From Peronospora farinosa (taxonomy: Eukaryota > Oomycota > Peronosporomycetes > Peronosporales > Peronosporaceae), in assembly GCA_947646735.1 (NCBI GenBank), contig CANTFK010000781.1:95754-159753 (forward strand): DNA of 64,000 nucleotides, given 5' to 3'. The notes under the pieces are model-generated. The model searched no databases. It was given only the letters and a program-made list of their open reading frames with translations, and was not told the origin of the DNA. This document shows, piece by piece, positions 57,001 through 64,000 of this stretch; position 1 is the stretch's first letter; every line of letters begins with the position of its first letter. The position numbers and the translations under genes are program-made.

Positions 57001-57351
57001 TGAACGCTTTCCAAGCAAGGAAGAGGACGTGGAAGCCTCAAAAGTCAGTGACGAAGGCAGCAATTCATCTTCTAAACGTGATGTTAATGTAGTGCGTATC
57101 ATTGTGACGTTTGAGTGTCTCCAATCGCGGCTACTTGACGGGATACGGTTCTCTTTCCCATTATCGTCTTGATTTGTCGATAACGTTGTCGTTTCTGAGC
57201 CGTTTTCAGCATTCAAAGAGGCTGTAGATGCAGCAATAAATGGATTACACGATGCACGAGACGCCCACTTGCTGGAAACTTTCGTGACGTCGCTAATGTC
57301 GTGCATAGCGACGGTCTTTTCCGTCCCAGACGTGGAGGTAGCGCGCTTCAA
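51079..57351 (-). CDS. ASPM: ASPM-like abnormal spindle protein
   Basis: One exon of 2090 codons. ASH (ASPM-SPD2-Hydin) domain near residues 190-320 (FNHVGQLHFGAVALGERKRR), two calponin-homology regions near 690-820 (DLRDGVRLAKLMEAL) and 985-1110 (LLLEWCRAVCANYDVVVNDF, ADGKALCHLLHYYHP), then over 20 IQ-type calmodulin-binding helices from about 1130 to 1810 (AAHIVKN, AALVLQRNVRVWRRRRQL, ACVGIQKCVRGWLSRRRF), and an armadillo-like tail. This order is that of ASPM/Asp proteins, which bind microtubule minus ends with calmodulin at spindle poles; it is shorter than human ASPM because it has fewer IQ repeats. The ATG at 57351 opens a Ser/Thr-rich disordered region. Confidence 0.93.
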   Translation of the reverse strand: MKRATSTSGTEKTVAMHDISDVTKVSSKWASRASCNPFIAASTASLNAENGSETTTLSTNQDDNGKENRIPSSSRDWRHSNVTMIRTTLTSRLEDELLPSSLTFEASTSSSLLGKRSNRTETSTASQKRLYALNEDQEPHYDEDQDRRDAQAMENAVTHFEARALELHGSSLGLDLKEEKEESVTPDAATMFVDDFNHVGQLHFGAVALGERKRRQLTLINASELGNARVKYEGYMMVRDEDSPLAKATTIKTRFKCDLHLCVVDALKSMTLRVTFEPLPMDVGHQVTAVLKFKVNNRFRLQCRATGTVTPRVPQMSSLGRMRQSKQIDAVVVRASMKQNVSPRVSPVNIRTMTSRISSKTKNTAFSLSSDLPLSDLDAELEPVVKMRPRVGDKRNSSVTIELSPPRNGFKRRKSETHVSMQKTLTPRKSLGATQEYLSTKKPFAGSWWKQRQEIYDENWMAKQTEGFTKWMNYVLLESTALRLSGCNEQGGAEKPIAGAKRRFDYSSLRVLAQKRMESSWVQSAAELYHLPSMNDVLYKLQDEIGNQRLRFRADRPVYADVGLQEDLLSLLNNYHPVWLCLGLYAVLGHQVMTQEKCSLRTIFSCTCAKTTISGMKDSSPDRKMPRVLRRIILKHLVKDSHVAQNYRLVMNLMTPLDGSTADRYDGGNAFKNTKKNINGREYFDSLTQSFMLKFFMLVIFLDRAVEHKGERFAHFPCLFRIMRSTKNTIPVENHNSNKQRNSDEGNELWVKNSKVFLTEFCRLFLASEGRIDKHLEQLGYSLKHEQTALDEIDLEIKSLETDLRDGVRLAKLMEALTASASSSTSMTQGSTLKPKGLSMFLRVPALSRLQKMHNVEICLHFLQDKCGASVLDDLKSSSETGEKHRSAGRVRTSSSGFAGLQTKVDAKMVENLAKDIVNGHREKTLALLWKLVSYFQLQSLVDAQRMRREIMNVVKRMSFRAKEFFDVQQKKVPLIHTHDHECYGLLLEWCRAVCANYDVVVNDFSQSFADGKALCHLLHYYHPMLLSKSDMLPTTSDRPSGDDQQTSEKALLMNEQRHFAIINERIKQLGEVPVLMPQQYNTNNPPDEKMVVTFVCYLQSRLMDSYNEIHAASRLKRWWKSPLIRLRMHRKKNLSAQIIQRFWYSSSQKRLAIRQCRKLLRAAHIVKNKVLIWAARRQFLCLRKAVVTIQAAFRVRRQLRVNGHSLGAIQVIQYHWRKHLQRRQQKELQVQQAVRRKVAQRVLAKTSCGVIERNWLQHLSREGARLVRQQMIADRHVAVSHIQVAWRQGLLRVAARTHRAQMWRREHHAAQVIQVTWGTFHRHREESKRILALQHFEQLMKTEELQKRQMKLKRKVETRAATCVQRCFREFVFWKREIAATKLASAFRGAKQKLQYQMAKCAALVLQRNVRVWRRRRQLRALTHFHSLLKIYQQMKANEAHRREMQLQELKCKVETRAARHIQNVYRNFRFQKRTFAATRAQSVVLAWLARKSYIRLHQSVRLLQKNIRIWRRQKQLQALLAFRSLLLRYRRMQQDEEERQEHIRQNCLRRLQGCVEHRAANRIQSLYRSYACHKRMLAATLIQIVFRGFKEKHQYAKKRASVVVMQHSIRSWMVVTKFRRALYQHRACVGIQKCVRGWLSRRRFSFYALQTQLKRMRMLMSCWKIEHWYINRMMKYRKKRTLMIRSHWTRLGAGIVQKRTADANKIAMCWRSFCFKSLINARIQRRRLMDDAAQRMQVWWLGLCCKWAERQRMEEAKRQRETEAMALAMAKARAGHMLALWLYEKVIMPSRERNFHLMAVRKLQAWWRGTFVRLHRSTPEITRQRKKLSAMKLVGQERYTSSDTSSTSLHQLRVKSNEESSVQSEQPQTLGARLDLALHMLLHGKRLQDMLFASHTIEVCTRYSRESCRKCVQLQISSTIFAAIRGLNRSRPHVELLHQLLLVLRNLTVYRRSADKNNPMRVVASDDANGRLDVDLRALDTLVDLLHIHRDMHHIFVLSADVISYYFKSLKPLAGRNAGVQESWSEAEKRLGGLQELLSRKLALYNATASFRRVNHIPDKSSANNLMRKMNPKTAVSIMQQLVMLLER

Positions 57352-57592
57352 CCGTTGAAATGACGGTTCGTGTGGTGTACATAAATCGATGGGATAAATT
57401 TTGTAAGGTTGCAGCAGTAAAAATTAGATGTAATTACTTGGTAGCAGTCACCATATGGGTACAATGCACCACCACTCGTACTTAAGATGGAATCAGGTTG
57501 AAAGCAGCTCGCCGCCAACCAATACAGCCAGACTACGAGACAAAGAGCGGGCCAGTTATTTGCCGAAAGCTAAAGCACATCAAGTGGAAGAA

Positions 57593-57949
57593 ATGTCGAC
57601 GATCACCAAGGAACAGCACGATGAATTGTGTGTCGCATACGCGTCAATGATCCTCTTTGATGGAGAGCACGAGATTACCTCTGAGGCGATAATGAACGTC
57701 TTACAAGCATCGGGTAATGAGGTGGAGCTTTATTGGCCCAGTTTGTTTTCCTCGCTGTTGTCGAAGGAGGGAAAGATTCTGGAGCTTATTTCATCCGGAG
57801 GACCTTCTTCAGGTGCTGCTGCTGCTGCTTCCGGTGCTGCTGCTGGAGGTGCTGAAGATGTCAAGGTGGAAGAGAAGGTTGTTGAGGAAGAAGAGGAAAT
57901 CGACATGGGTGGCGGCATGGACATGTTTGGCGGTGATGAAGACTACTAA
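57593..57949 (+). CDS. RPLP1: 60S acidic ribosomal stalk protein P1
   Basis: 118 residues. I chose the ATG at 57593 because MSTITKEQHDELCVAYASMI is the conserved start of P1; the frame upstream to 57455 adds 46 unconserved residues and is probably 5' leader. Helical dimerisation domain (ASGNEVELYWPSLFSSLL), Ala/Gly hinge (about 70-85), acidic segment and the end MGGGMDMFGGDEDY. P1 pairs with P2 on the large subunit stalk and recruits elongation factors. The C-terminus differs from the animal and fungal DDDMGFGLFD ending. The gene is divergent from the ASPM-like gene, about 240 bp apart. Confidence 0.93.
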   Translation: MSTITKEQHDELCVAYASMILFDGEHEITSEAIMNVLQASGNEVELYWPSLFSSLLSKEGKILELISSGGPSSGAAAAASGAAAGGAEDVKVEEKVVEEEEEIDMGGGMDMFGGDEDY

Positions 57950-58430
57950 GCTGTTCTTTAGCAGGTGGTAGATACACTTGCAGGCGTTGCAAATTGACAG
58001 ATCCCGCTTTAACATCCGTAATGGACTTGCGCGACTATTTCTTCTGGTAAATCAAAGCAAACGTCTTTAGTTGGCATGTGCATCCAGTTTAAATGTTTAC
58101 AGGTTCTTGAGCTTTTGCTACAGCTGAAGGTCGTCATTCAGGTAACAAGTTTGCAGGAGCAGGGAGAAAATCAAAGCAGGACTGTAGTAGACATTCCTGT
58201 TTAACTTGGCCAGGGTTTCAGCAAAAGCACCTTCTTTTCCAATGTTATATTTTGCAGTGTCTTCGAGTACTCTGTAAACTATAAAAACCTGTCAGAATTA
58301 ATTTCTTTCCCTTGTAAACTCGTTCATTTCGTATAAGAGGCTTTGACATCCCCTCTTCTTCTTGGCCTCTCGTTTAATAAAAAACCACACATTAAATCAA
58401 AAGAAGTTACGAGACTCTTTAAACTTCACA
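57950..58430 (+). other. RPLP1 3' region and next-gene leader
   Basis: No gene seen. Pyrimidine-rich DNA at about 58336-58376 just before the next gene resembles an oomycete promoter or initiator region. Confidence 0.4.
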
Positions 58431-58743
58431 ATGACTGCAGCCGTTGCCAAGAAAGCCGTTAGATGGCACAAGCTTCCGTACACTAAGTTCATTCTGCACG
58501 AGTCCAAGCGCGAGTACTTTCAGCCTTTTCTCATTGGTGGAGTGTACGTTTAGCAACATCCGGAAAAAAAGACAATTCCCATTCGTGTTTTATATTACTT
58601 ACCGTAATTTATCTGCTACCCTCGACAGTGCTGCCTGGGTGATCTGTGGTATTCTCCCTACACGTGGCGCTACTCAAGAAGACAAGGAAAAGAGCAACTA
58701 CTGGAAGCGTATCAATGGCAAGTTCGACTATAGCCACCACTAG
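58431..58743 (+). CDS. Small single-pass membrane protein, probably mitochondrial
   Basis: Two exons, 58431-58543 and 58629-58743, with an 85-bp intron (GTACGT...GACAG), giving 75 residues. It starts MTAAVAKKAVRWHKLPYTKF, then HESKREYFQPFLIGGV joins AAWVICGILPTRG to form one membrane helix, followed by a charged tail ending KFDYSHH. Size, basic N-terminus and single helix fit a small inner-membrane subunit, possibly of ATP synthase, but I cannot assign the family. The splice was chosen because it alone keeps the helix in frame. Confidence 0.65.
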
Positions 58744-59208
58744 GTGCTTACGGGGTGCAAACGTAGAACAGGAGATTAGGGGCGGACGGAAGCAACTTGG
58801 ACAGAGTACTGATCTACGGTGTTGTGGCTTAAATGAGCTCTTGGTGGCCTTACACGGGTGCAGTGTCTAGTGGTCTCTCTGAAGCTTTGGGGTCTGCTGT
58901 AGTTTGACGTCTTCTTGCACGACGACAATTTAATCCCCAACAAGAAATACACCTGAACGTTCTTTTTCTTACTGGTCCGAGTCATCTCATTTAGTGACTA
59001 TTTCACATGTAGGTCTTGAGCCAGTATTTTATTTGATAGCAGTAAGAGTCAAGTGCTTCCTCATGACGTTCCAGTAAATATTATTGGAAGCTTGTAGGGG
59101 AATACGAGACCTGTTCCCTAGGTTAGAGGTCGACAATCCAAATACAAAAGCAGCACAAAATGGGAGCAAACTATTCCCACATTCTATAATGGGGTCCGGG
59201 ACCTAATG
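58744..59208. other. Intergenic between convergent genes
   Basis: 465 bp between the small membrane protein (plus) and the tail-anchored protein (minus). It contains 3' ends only; nothing else recognised. Confidence 0.45.
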
Positions 59209-60501
59209 CTAACTCGTCACTGCGACGGCACGTTGCCGCACGACGAGAAGAAGGAATACCAACAGTAGCACAGCCAGCACCATGATTAGCCCAAGCAGCC
59301 AAGCATTCCAGCGAGTTGAATCTTCACCTGTTATCTCCTCACGATACTTCTGCGCCCAGTTTGGCACAATCATCAGGTCTGGTCGCTGGCGGTACAGCTC
59401 CTCCTTCTCGCGTGGTGTCAGTCGTCGCATCATAGATCTCAACAACTTTTTTTTGCGCTTCTTTCTACTCCGTGGCGTAAGCTGTCCATTAGTTTTACTG
59501 TTGTAGTTTAGCAATTGAGATCGAGGGCTACCGTTGCCATTTCCGACGGCACCTTCGTTCGGTTTCATCAACGAACACGTCTCCTGTCCATCAGTATTAT
59601 CTTCGTAAAACTCTTCATCAGCATCCAACACGTCTTCGTGCCACAAGATACTTTTTTTCTTCTGTGGTCGAGTATTCCATGTCTTTTCCGGCTCAAGTGC
59701 AGCAGCACTCGAGTAAGCCGAGATGCGTTTCAGCGCCGGTTTTAACTTTTCGCGAAAGTGTTTTCCATCGCTGTGAATTGCATCAGGTGAGAGCTGTAAT
59801 CCGTCTCCGTCTGTGTCAAGATCATCCAATTTCGACGTTCTTCCCAATGGAGATGTTCCTGACAATAGATCGTATTCCTTTGTTCCTGGTTTGACAAACT
59901 TCTTGGCCCGTTGCAAGGAATTGGCAAAGGCACCACCAATAATACCCATTGCTTCAGCTGGTGACATTTTGGTCGTTGCATTTGTAGTTCCATCAACGTG
60001 AACTTCCAAGTCAATCATTTCTTTCACCTCCGTTGCAAGAGCTTTAGCACGACGATGGGCCACTTCCATAGCATGTCTTGACACGTCAGGAGAGAATAAC
60101 GTCGTGTCTACGTAATCTCTCTCCTCAACAGCCAAATGTTGCGTTAAGATACGTAGTGGAGGTAGCACATGGTGCTTCTTACCATTGTTCTGACTGGAAA
60201 ATCCATTACTATCCTTGTGTCCAGTGTTTACGTCAACCACGACCGAATCATCCACGTTTTGTTTGTTTATCTGACTAGTTCGAGACTCCATGATACCGTC
60301 TTCATTCTGACTATTACCGGTACCATTGCTGTCTGATACCGGTACGATGGTTTCCAGTGACGCGGCTTCATCCTGAGTCGATGACGAAGCAAATTGAGCT
60401 TCCAGAGTGTCCACGTCCAAAAAGGTTGAAGAAGAGGACGTGGAAGACGTGACAGGCGCGTCATCATTTAGTGAAACCGTTTCCATGTACATTGTCGACA
60501 T
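59209..60501 (-). CDS. Tail-anchored membrane protein of unknown function
   Basis: 430 residues from the ATG at 60501 (MSTMYMETVSLNDDAPV); the frame also runs 32 residues further upstream. A long Ser/Asp-rich disordered N-terminus is followed by a helical stretch (MEVAHRRAKALATEVKEMID), a basic cluster (SRKKRKKKLLRSMMRRLTPR) and one C-terminal membrane helix (WLLGLIMVLAVLLLVFLLLV) ending RQRAVAVTS. This is the topology of a tail-anchored ER or endomembrane protein facing the cytosol. No family recognised. Confidence 0.75.
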   Translation of the reverse strand: MSTMYMETVSLNDDAPVTSSTSSSSTFLDVDTLEAQFASSSTQDEAASLETIVPVSDSNGTGNSQNEDGIMESRTSQINKQNVDDSVVVDVNTGHKDSNGFSSQNNGKKHHVLPPLRILTQHLAVEERDYVDTTLFSPDVSRHAMEVAHRRAKALATEVKEMIDLEVHVDGTTNATTKMSPAEAMGIIGGAFANSLQRAKKFVKPGTKEYDLLSGTSPLGRTSKLDDLDTDGDGLQLSPDAIHSDGKHFREKLKPALKRISAYSSAAALEPEKTWNTRPQKKKSILWHEDVLDADEEFYEDNTDGQETCSLMKPNEGAVGNGNGSPRSQLLNYNSKTNGQLTPRSRKKRKKKLLRSMMRRLTPREKEELYRQRPDLMIVPNWAQKYREEITGEDSTRWNAWLLGLIMVLAVLLLVFLLLVVRQRAVAVTS

Positions 60502-60922
60502 CGTTAGAGAGATGAACTTCTTCTGTGCTTTGTATGAGACTATTACGACCGTAACCAGGTTCGGCCAAGAGGAAGAGTTTCTAATACTTTGGGCCAAGAC
60601 ACTTCGGCGTGCACACGGCTTCTCACGTCCTACTATAGAGAATGAGTTCGTTTGTTTGCGTTGACGGGTGGGTTAATTTACCTGCTATAATGCATACTGT
60701 GAGTCAGCTAAAAGAACCGGTAAGGTGATCGATTTTGAATAGTATTACTACATTGATAAGAGTGTTCAGTCGTATATGATTTGGTGTTGATACCAAGTAT
60801 AGTATCTGTCGAATACAGTAGCAAGTTAAAAAGCAAAACTTCGGTTACGACCACAATAAAATTGTGTCGTCTCGTCTAGTATTGATAAAGCAGTTATGTT
60901 CATCACCTTGCCCAGCATTTCT
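60502..60922. other. Intergenic, upstream of the tail-anchored protein
   Basis: No gene is visible. AT-rich with no clear motif. An alternative start of the preceding gene (60597) falls here. Confidence 0.4.
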
Positions 60923-61958
60923 CTAAAACAACACGTACGCGACAGAGTCGCCTAGTGTACCGCCAATCATTGTGCCGATACCTGGACGCACCGCCGTGCC
61001 CATGGCTGCACCGATACCTCCCGTGATGACGGCCAGCGCAGAGCGAGAGGCATTACGGCCCGTGGCGGACACGAAAGCTAACATCGTGTCCTCTTCATTG
61101 TCACTATCAATGCTTTGTATGCCCTCTTCGATCGAGCGCAGATTCTTTTTGGGCTCTTTGCCCCTTTTCTTTGACACAAAGTGTCGGTAGAGAATGATGA
61201 CGAGTTGCTGGGTCTATTTAGCAATTCCACACAATGCGCCACATCATATCGGGTGTTAGTGATTTACAACAGTACATGTAGCTGCCTCATATACGGCAAA
61301 CCATAATCACCAAAAACGCATTTAATAATCAACATACCTCTTCAACCAAGAAAATGGCAAGATGGCTCAATATGTTGGCCCGCATACCGGTTTTGACCAT
61401 CAGTGCCGCCGACGTGATCTTGCTCGACGTGCGTGCATACTTACGCATCGATGACTTGCTGATGTCTTTATAGCACCATTGCAGCAAACAAAATAACACA
61501 ATCATTAATACCAACGTTTATATACAACCAGCACCGACAGATTTTTACAACAGTTCGAATTGATTTGGCCCACCTTTAATGAGTTTGCTGGTGATTCGTG
61601 GACGAAAGTAACGCAATGCAACCTCCTCGAGAGAGCGCACATACGTCGTGATACTCAGCGATTTGCCGAATGACTTGGCACTTGTAAGGCTGAACTCCTC
61701 CATGGAAGGGGGCACAAACTCTTCTTTTTCCTCACCATCAGCGTCAATGTCTTCGAATTCATCTTCACTCGAATCTTCCTCGTCTGAGAACTCCAGATCC
61801 AGCGAAGCCATATATGCGTTGAAAACCATTAGACCCTGCATGGCTGCAGACCGTACGGCCAGAATGGCTACATCCTTAGGGTAAAAGTGTTTAAAGAAGG
61901 GCTTCTTGTCCACCAGTGTGTAGGTCTTTTGTTGTTGCTTGGCTGCGACGACGCTCAT
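60923..61958 (-). CDS. Three-exon small membrane protein, unknown
   Basis: I model exons 61958-61574, 61465-61338 and 61207-60923 with GT-AG introns of 108 and 130 bp; phases agree and give 265 residues. The N-terminus (MSVVAAKQQQKTYTLVDKKP) is followed by an acidic stretch (LEFSDEEDSSEDEFEDIDA), a helical middle (ISKSSMRKYARTSSKITSAA, NILSHLAIFLVEE, LVIILYRHFV) and a Gly-rich C-terminus (ITGGIGAAMGTAVRPGIGTM, GGTLGDSVAYVLF) that looks like a membrane hairpin. The protein looks conserved in design, but I do not know the family. Confidence 0.7.
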
Positions 61959-62276
61959 CTTGTGCTATTATAAAACAGTTTAGCGAGGAAAAGGAGGTTA
62001 ATGTCAAATGAGACCGCACATCAAACACGCGTAATATGCACGTTTGTAGCTAAAACGTACGCACCGAGGGTAGACGCTCAGTTGATGAGGTGTTGTCGTG
62101 TCGCTGACTTATAATACCTGACAGCGTACCGGTAGACCGATCTGTTACCGATGACCGTGTTAAAGTATGAAACGATAGTACTACTTGCGTTTGTCGAATA
62201 ATACCGTGATTCTTACAATTCATCATATTGTTTTGGAGGGGTTTAAAATAAATTACGGGGTTCTTCCAGTGCTACA
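61959..62276. other. Divergent promoter region
   Basis: 318 bp between divergently transcribed genes. No specific motif is claimed. Confidence 0.4.
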
Positions 62277-63170
62277 ATGGACTCGACTAGTATCAATCGA
62301 GTCTTCCGCCGCGATGCTTGCGCTGGCCGTGTTGCCCTTGTAACAGGTGGTGGTTCCGGTATTGGTCAAGAAATTGCACTAAAATTAGCTGAATACGGTG
62401 CCAAAGTCGCAATCTTTGGCCGTCGAGAGACCGCTCTACAGAACACAATGGACATCATGCGCAAATGTGGCGTGTCTGATGATGCCTGTATGTTTGTACA
62501 GGGAGACGTACGCTCCACCGAGAGCGCAGACAATTGCGTGCAGCAGGTTGTGGACCGTTTCGGCAAACTCGATGTGCTCGTCAACTCGGCGGCTGGTAAT
62601 TTCTTGGCACTGGCCGAGAAGATGTCGACAAATGCCTTCCGTACTGTGATGGAAATTGACACCATTGGCACATTTAATATGAGTCGTGCGGCCTTTGAAT
62701 GTTTAAAGACAAGTGGGGACGGACGCATTGTTAATATTACGGCTACGCTGCAACTTCCAGCGACGTGGTACCAGGTGCACGCTTCGGCTGCGAAAGCGGC
62801 GGTAGACAGCATTACCCGTTCACTGGCTTTGGAGTGGGGGCATTTTGGGATTCGTGTCATGGGTGTTGCACCGGGTCCAATTGCGAACACAACGGGTACG
62901 GCAAAGCTGGCAGGGAACATTGACCCTGAAGAGAGGGAGAAATCTATAGCCAACACGATCCCAGTGGGCCGCGTTGGGTTTAAGACGGACATTGCAGCTG
63001 CAGTGCTGTACTTGGTGTCGCCCGTGGGGAACTTTGTGTCGGGAAGTATCTTGATTGTAGATGGAGGACACTACCTGTACAAGAAACCCATGATGCCCCG
63101 TGAAACGCTCGAGGTCTGGTCCAAGAAGATGGAGAAGAAATCGCGCGTCACAGTCGACTCCAAGTTGTAA
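62277..63170 (+). CDS. DECR2: Peroxisomal 2,4-dienoyl-CoA reductase (SDR family)
   Basis: 297 residues, intron-free. Rossmann fold with TGGGSGIG (about 23-30) and NSAAGN, then DTIGTFNMSRAAF, and QVHASAAKAAVDSITRSLAL, where DECR2 proteins read QVHAG-SAKAAVD rather than the standard SDR YxxxK. The C-terminus DSKL ends in the peroxisomal targeting signal SKL. The enzyme reduces 2,4-dienoyl-CoA with NADPH so that unsaturated fatty acids can enter beta-oxidation. Length and motifs fit the family well. Confidence 0.93.
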   Translation: MDSTSINRVFRRDACAGRVALVTGGGSGIGQEIALKLAEYGAKVAIFGRRETALQNTMDIMRKCGVSDDACMFVQGDVRSTESADNCVQQVVDRFGKLDVLVNSAAGNFLALAEKMSTNAFRTVMEIDTIGTFNMSRAAFECLKTSGDGRIVNITATLQLPATWYQVHASAAKAAVDSITRSLALEWGHFGIRVMGVAPGPIANTTGTAKLAGNIDPEEREKSIANTIPVGRVGFKTDIAAAVLYLVSPVGNFVSGSILIVDGGHYLYKKPMMPRETLEVWSKKMEKKSRVTVDSKL

Positions 63171-63825
63171 ACTTCGTGGCTTGTTAATTTCAGTGGCTTG
63201 TTAACTTCAGTGGCACTCGCTACTCGTATGGAAATAGTAAAGATTGGACAGTATTCTAGTCTTTTCAGTTACAAGTTGCTACGATGGACACTCTGAAGTT
63301 GAAAACACCTACTCCAATTGTAAGCTTGCCTCGTGGATAATTTAAGGATTATTTGGTATAAGACAGTTTTATATGAATCGAGCTGCATTGTCGGATGCAA
63401 GACCATGCAGCTCGATTCTTATTCAGATAGACCTGAGGCTAGCTGGACACCTCCAATTTAAGGAAGGCACCACTTCTATAACGTTGGCTTACACGCAACA
63501 AGCTTGGGCATCTTTTTAGTCCAGTCATCGTGATGTAGGTAGAAAAATGCAAAGAGCATGTGCATCTCATGGGGCACCAATGCAGCTTACGCTGCAAGCA
63601 AACAGTGTAAATGATCACATTCCCGTAGTTTTTCGAGAGGAAGGCAAAGTAAAGCTGTATATAGTAGAGAGGATGTGGAGCATCTCGGTGACGTAGCTGT
63701 TGGAAGGCAAGCTTCAAGATGATGATCCAGTAATCTGGTACAGATTGATTGTGGATAATAATGTTTACGCCGAACACCTGTTTGAGGTTTCATTATATAA
63801 TATATCCTATTATATAGATTTCAAG
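63171..63825. other. Intergenic, right side
   Basis: Mostly non-coding. A minus-strand frame (63777-63439, 112 codons) starts right after a possible acceptor, AAACAG, and could be a last exon of the gene at the right edge, but its composition is not convincing. Confidence 0.35.
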
Positions 63826-64000
63826 CTAGCTTGGGAATATCAAGACAAATATCACTTTTTCTTTTGCATCTAAATTGTTTGTGCTATTGTTGACCTTTTG
63901 TTTAACATCTAACAGGTTATGATCCCAATGAGGCACCACACGGAGGCACTGCACGCGACGGCGTGCATGCGCAAACAGCTTTCTCCATCGGTCACGGAGG
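63826..64000 (-). CDS. Partial gene at right edge, possible Myb/SANT C-terminus
   Basis: The open minus-strand frame entering from the right edge reads LRDRWRKLFAHARRRVQCLR, like the third helix of telomere-type Myb/SANT domains (consensus near LKDKWRNL). Read without an intron it stops at 63826; an intron starting after VKQK (AAAAG then GTCAAC) is an alternative. Too little is visible to be sure. Confidence 0.4.
   Translation of the reverse strand, partial: LRDRWRKLFAHARRRVQCLRVVPHWDHNLLDVKQKVNNSTNNLDAKEKVIFVLIFPS

Noticed and set aside
57455..57592. 46-residue N-terminal extension of P1
   Set aside because: The conserved family start is at 57593; the extension is unlike any P1 protein.
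1..64000. tRNA or rRNA genes
   Set aside because: I looked for cloverleaf-like and rRNA blocks and saw none; the primer sites only imply tRNAs elsewhere.

Overview
The window is nuclear DNA of an oomycete, most likely a plant-pathogenic peronosporalean (Phytophthora or downy mildew). It carries a secreted WY-type effector gene, oomycete-style Ty3/Gypsy polyproteins, and compact host genes with 75-110 bp GT-AG introns. I cannot name the species.

Layout. (1) 1-2.9 kb: one effector gene (minus strand) in gene-poor DNA. (2) 2.9-45.3 kb: a retrotransposon nest that can be unpicked by hand. An old plus-strand Gypsy element, E5 (11417-44930), has a Helitron-like insertion in its left LTR (11610-12861), the minus-strand element E2 in its body (14543-26259), and the plus-strand element E3 in its right LTR (29226-44734). 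The right LTR of E3 is itself split by the minus-strand element E4 (36514-44607). Left of E5, the minus-strand element E1 (3153-10878) splits the LTR of an older relative, E6. Target-site duplications are visible for E1 (TGTTT), E3 (ATAGG) and E4 (CTTAA). All gag-pol genes are broken by stops, frameshifts or deletions. (3) 45.9-63.2 kb: host genes, in order a one-module C-A-T-TE non-ribosomal peptide synthetase, an ASPM-like spindle protein, ribosomal stalk protein P1, a 75-residue membrane protein, a tail-anchored protein of unknown function, a three-exon small membrane protein, and a peroxisomal DECR2-type reductase ending in SKL. The last exon of a possible Myb/SANT gene runs off the right edge.

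Most notable points. In E1, E3 and E4, and in modified form in E2, a gene-sized reading frame lies on the strand opposite to pol and starts close inside the 3' LTR (98-110 bp in E1, E3 and E4). In E1, E3 and E4 it covers the region encoding the integrase chromodomain on the other strand. Separately, E4 is tiled from end to end with short perfect hairpins, far beyond chance and mostly inside coding sequence. The stand-alone NRPS beside the nest and the EER-type effector without RxLR are the main host-gene points of interest.
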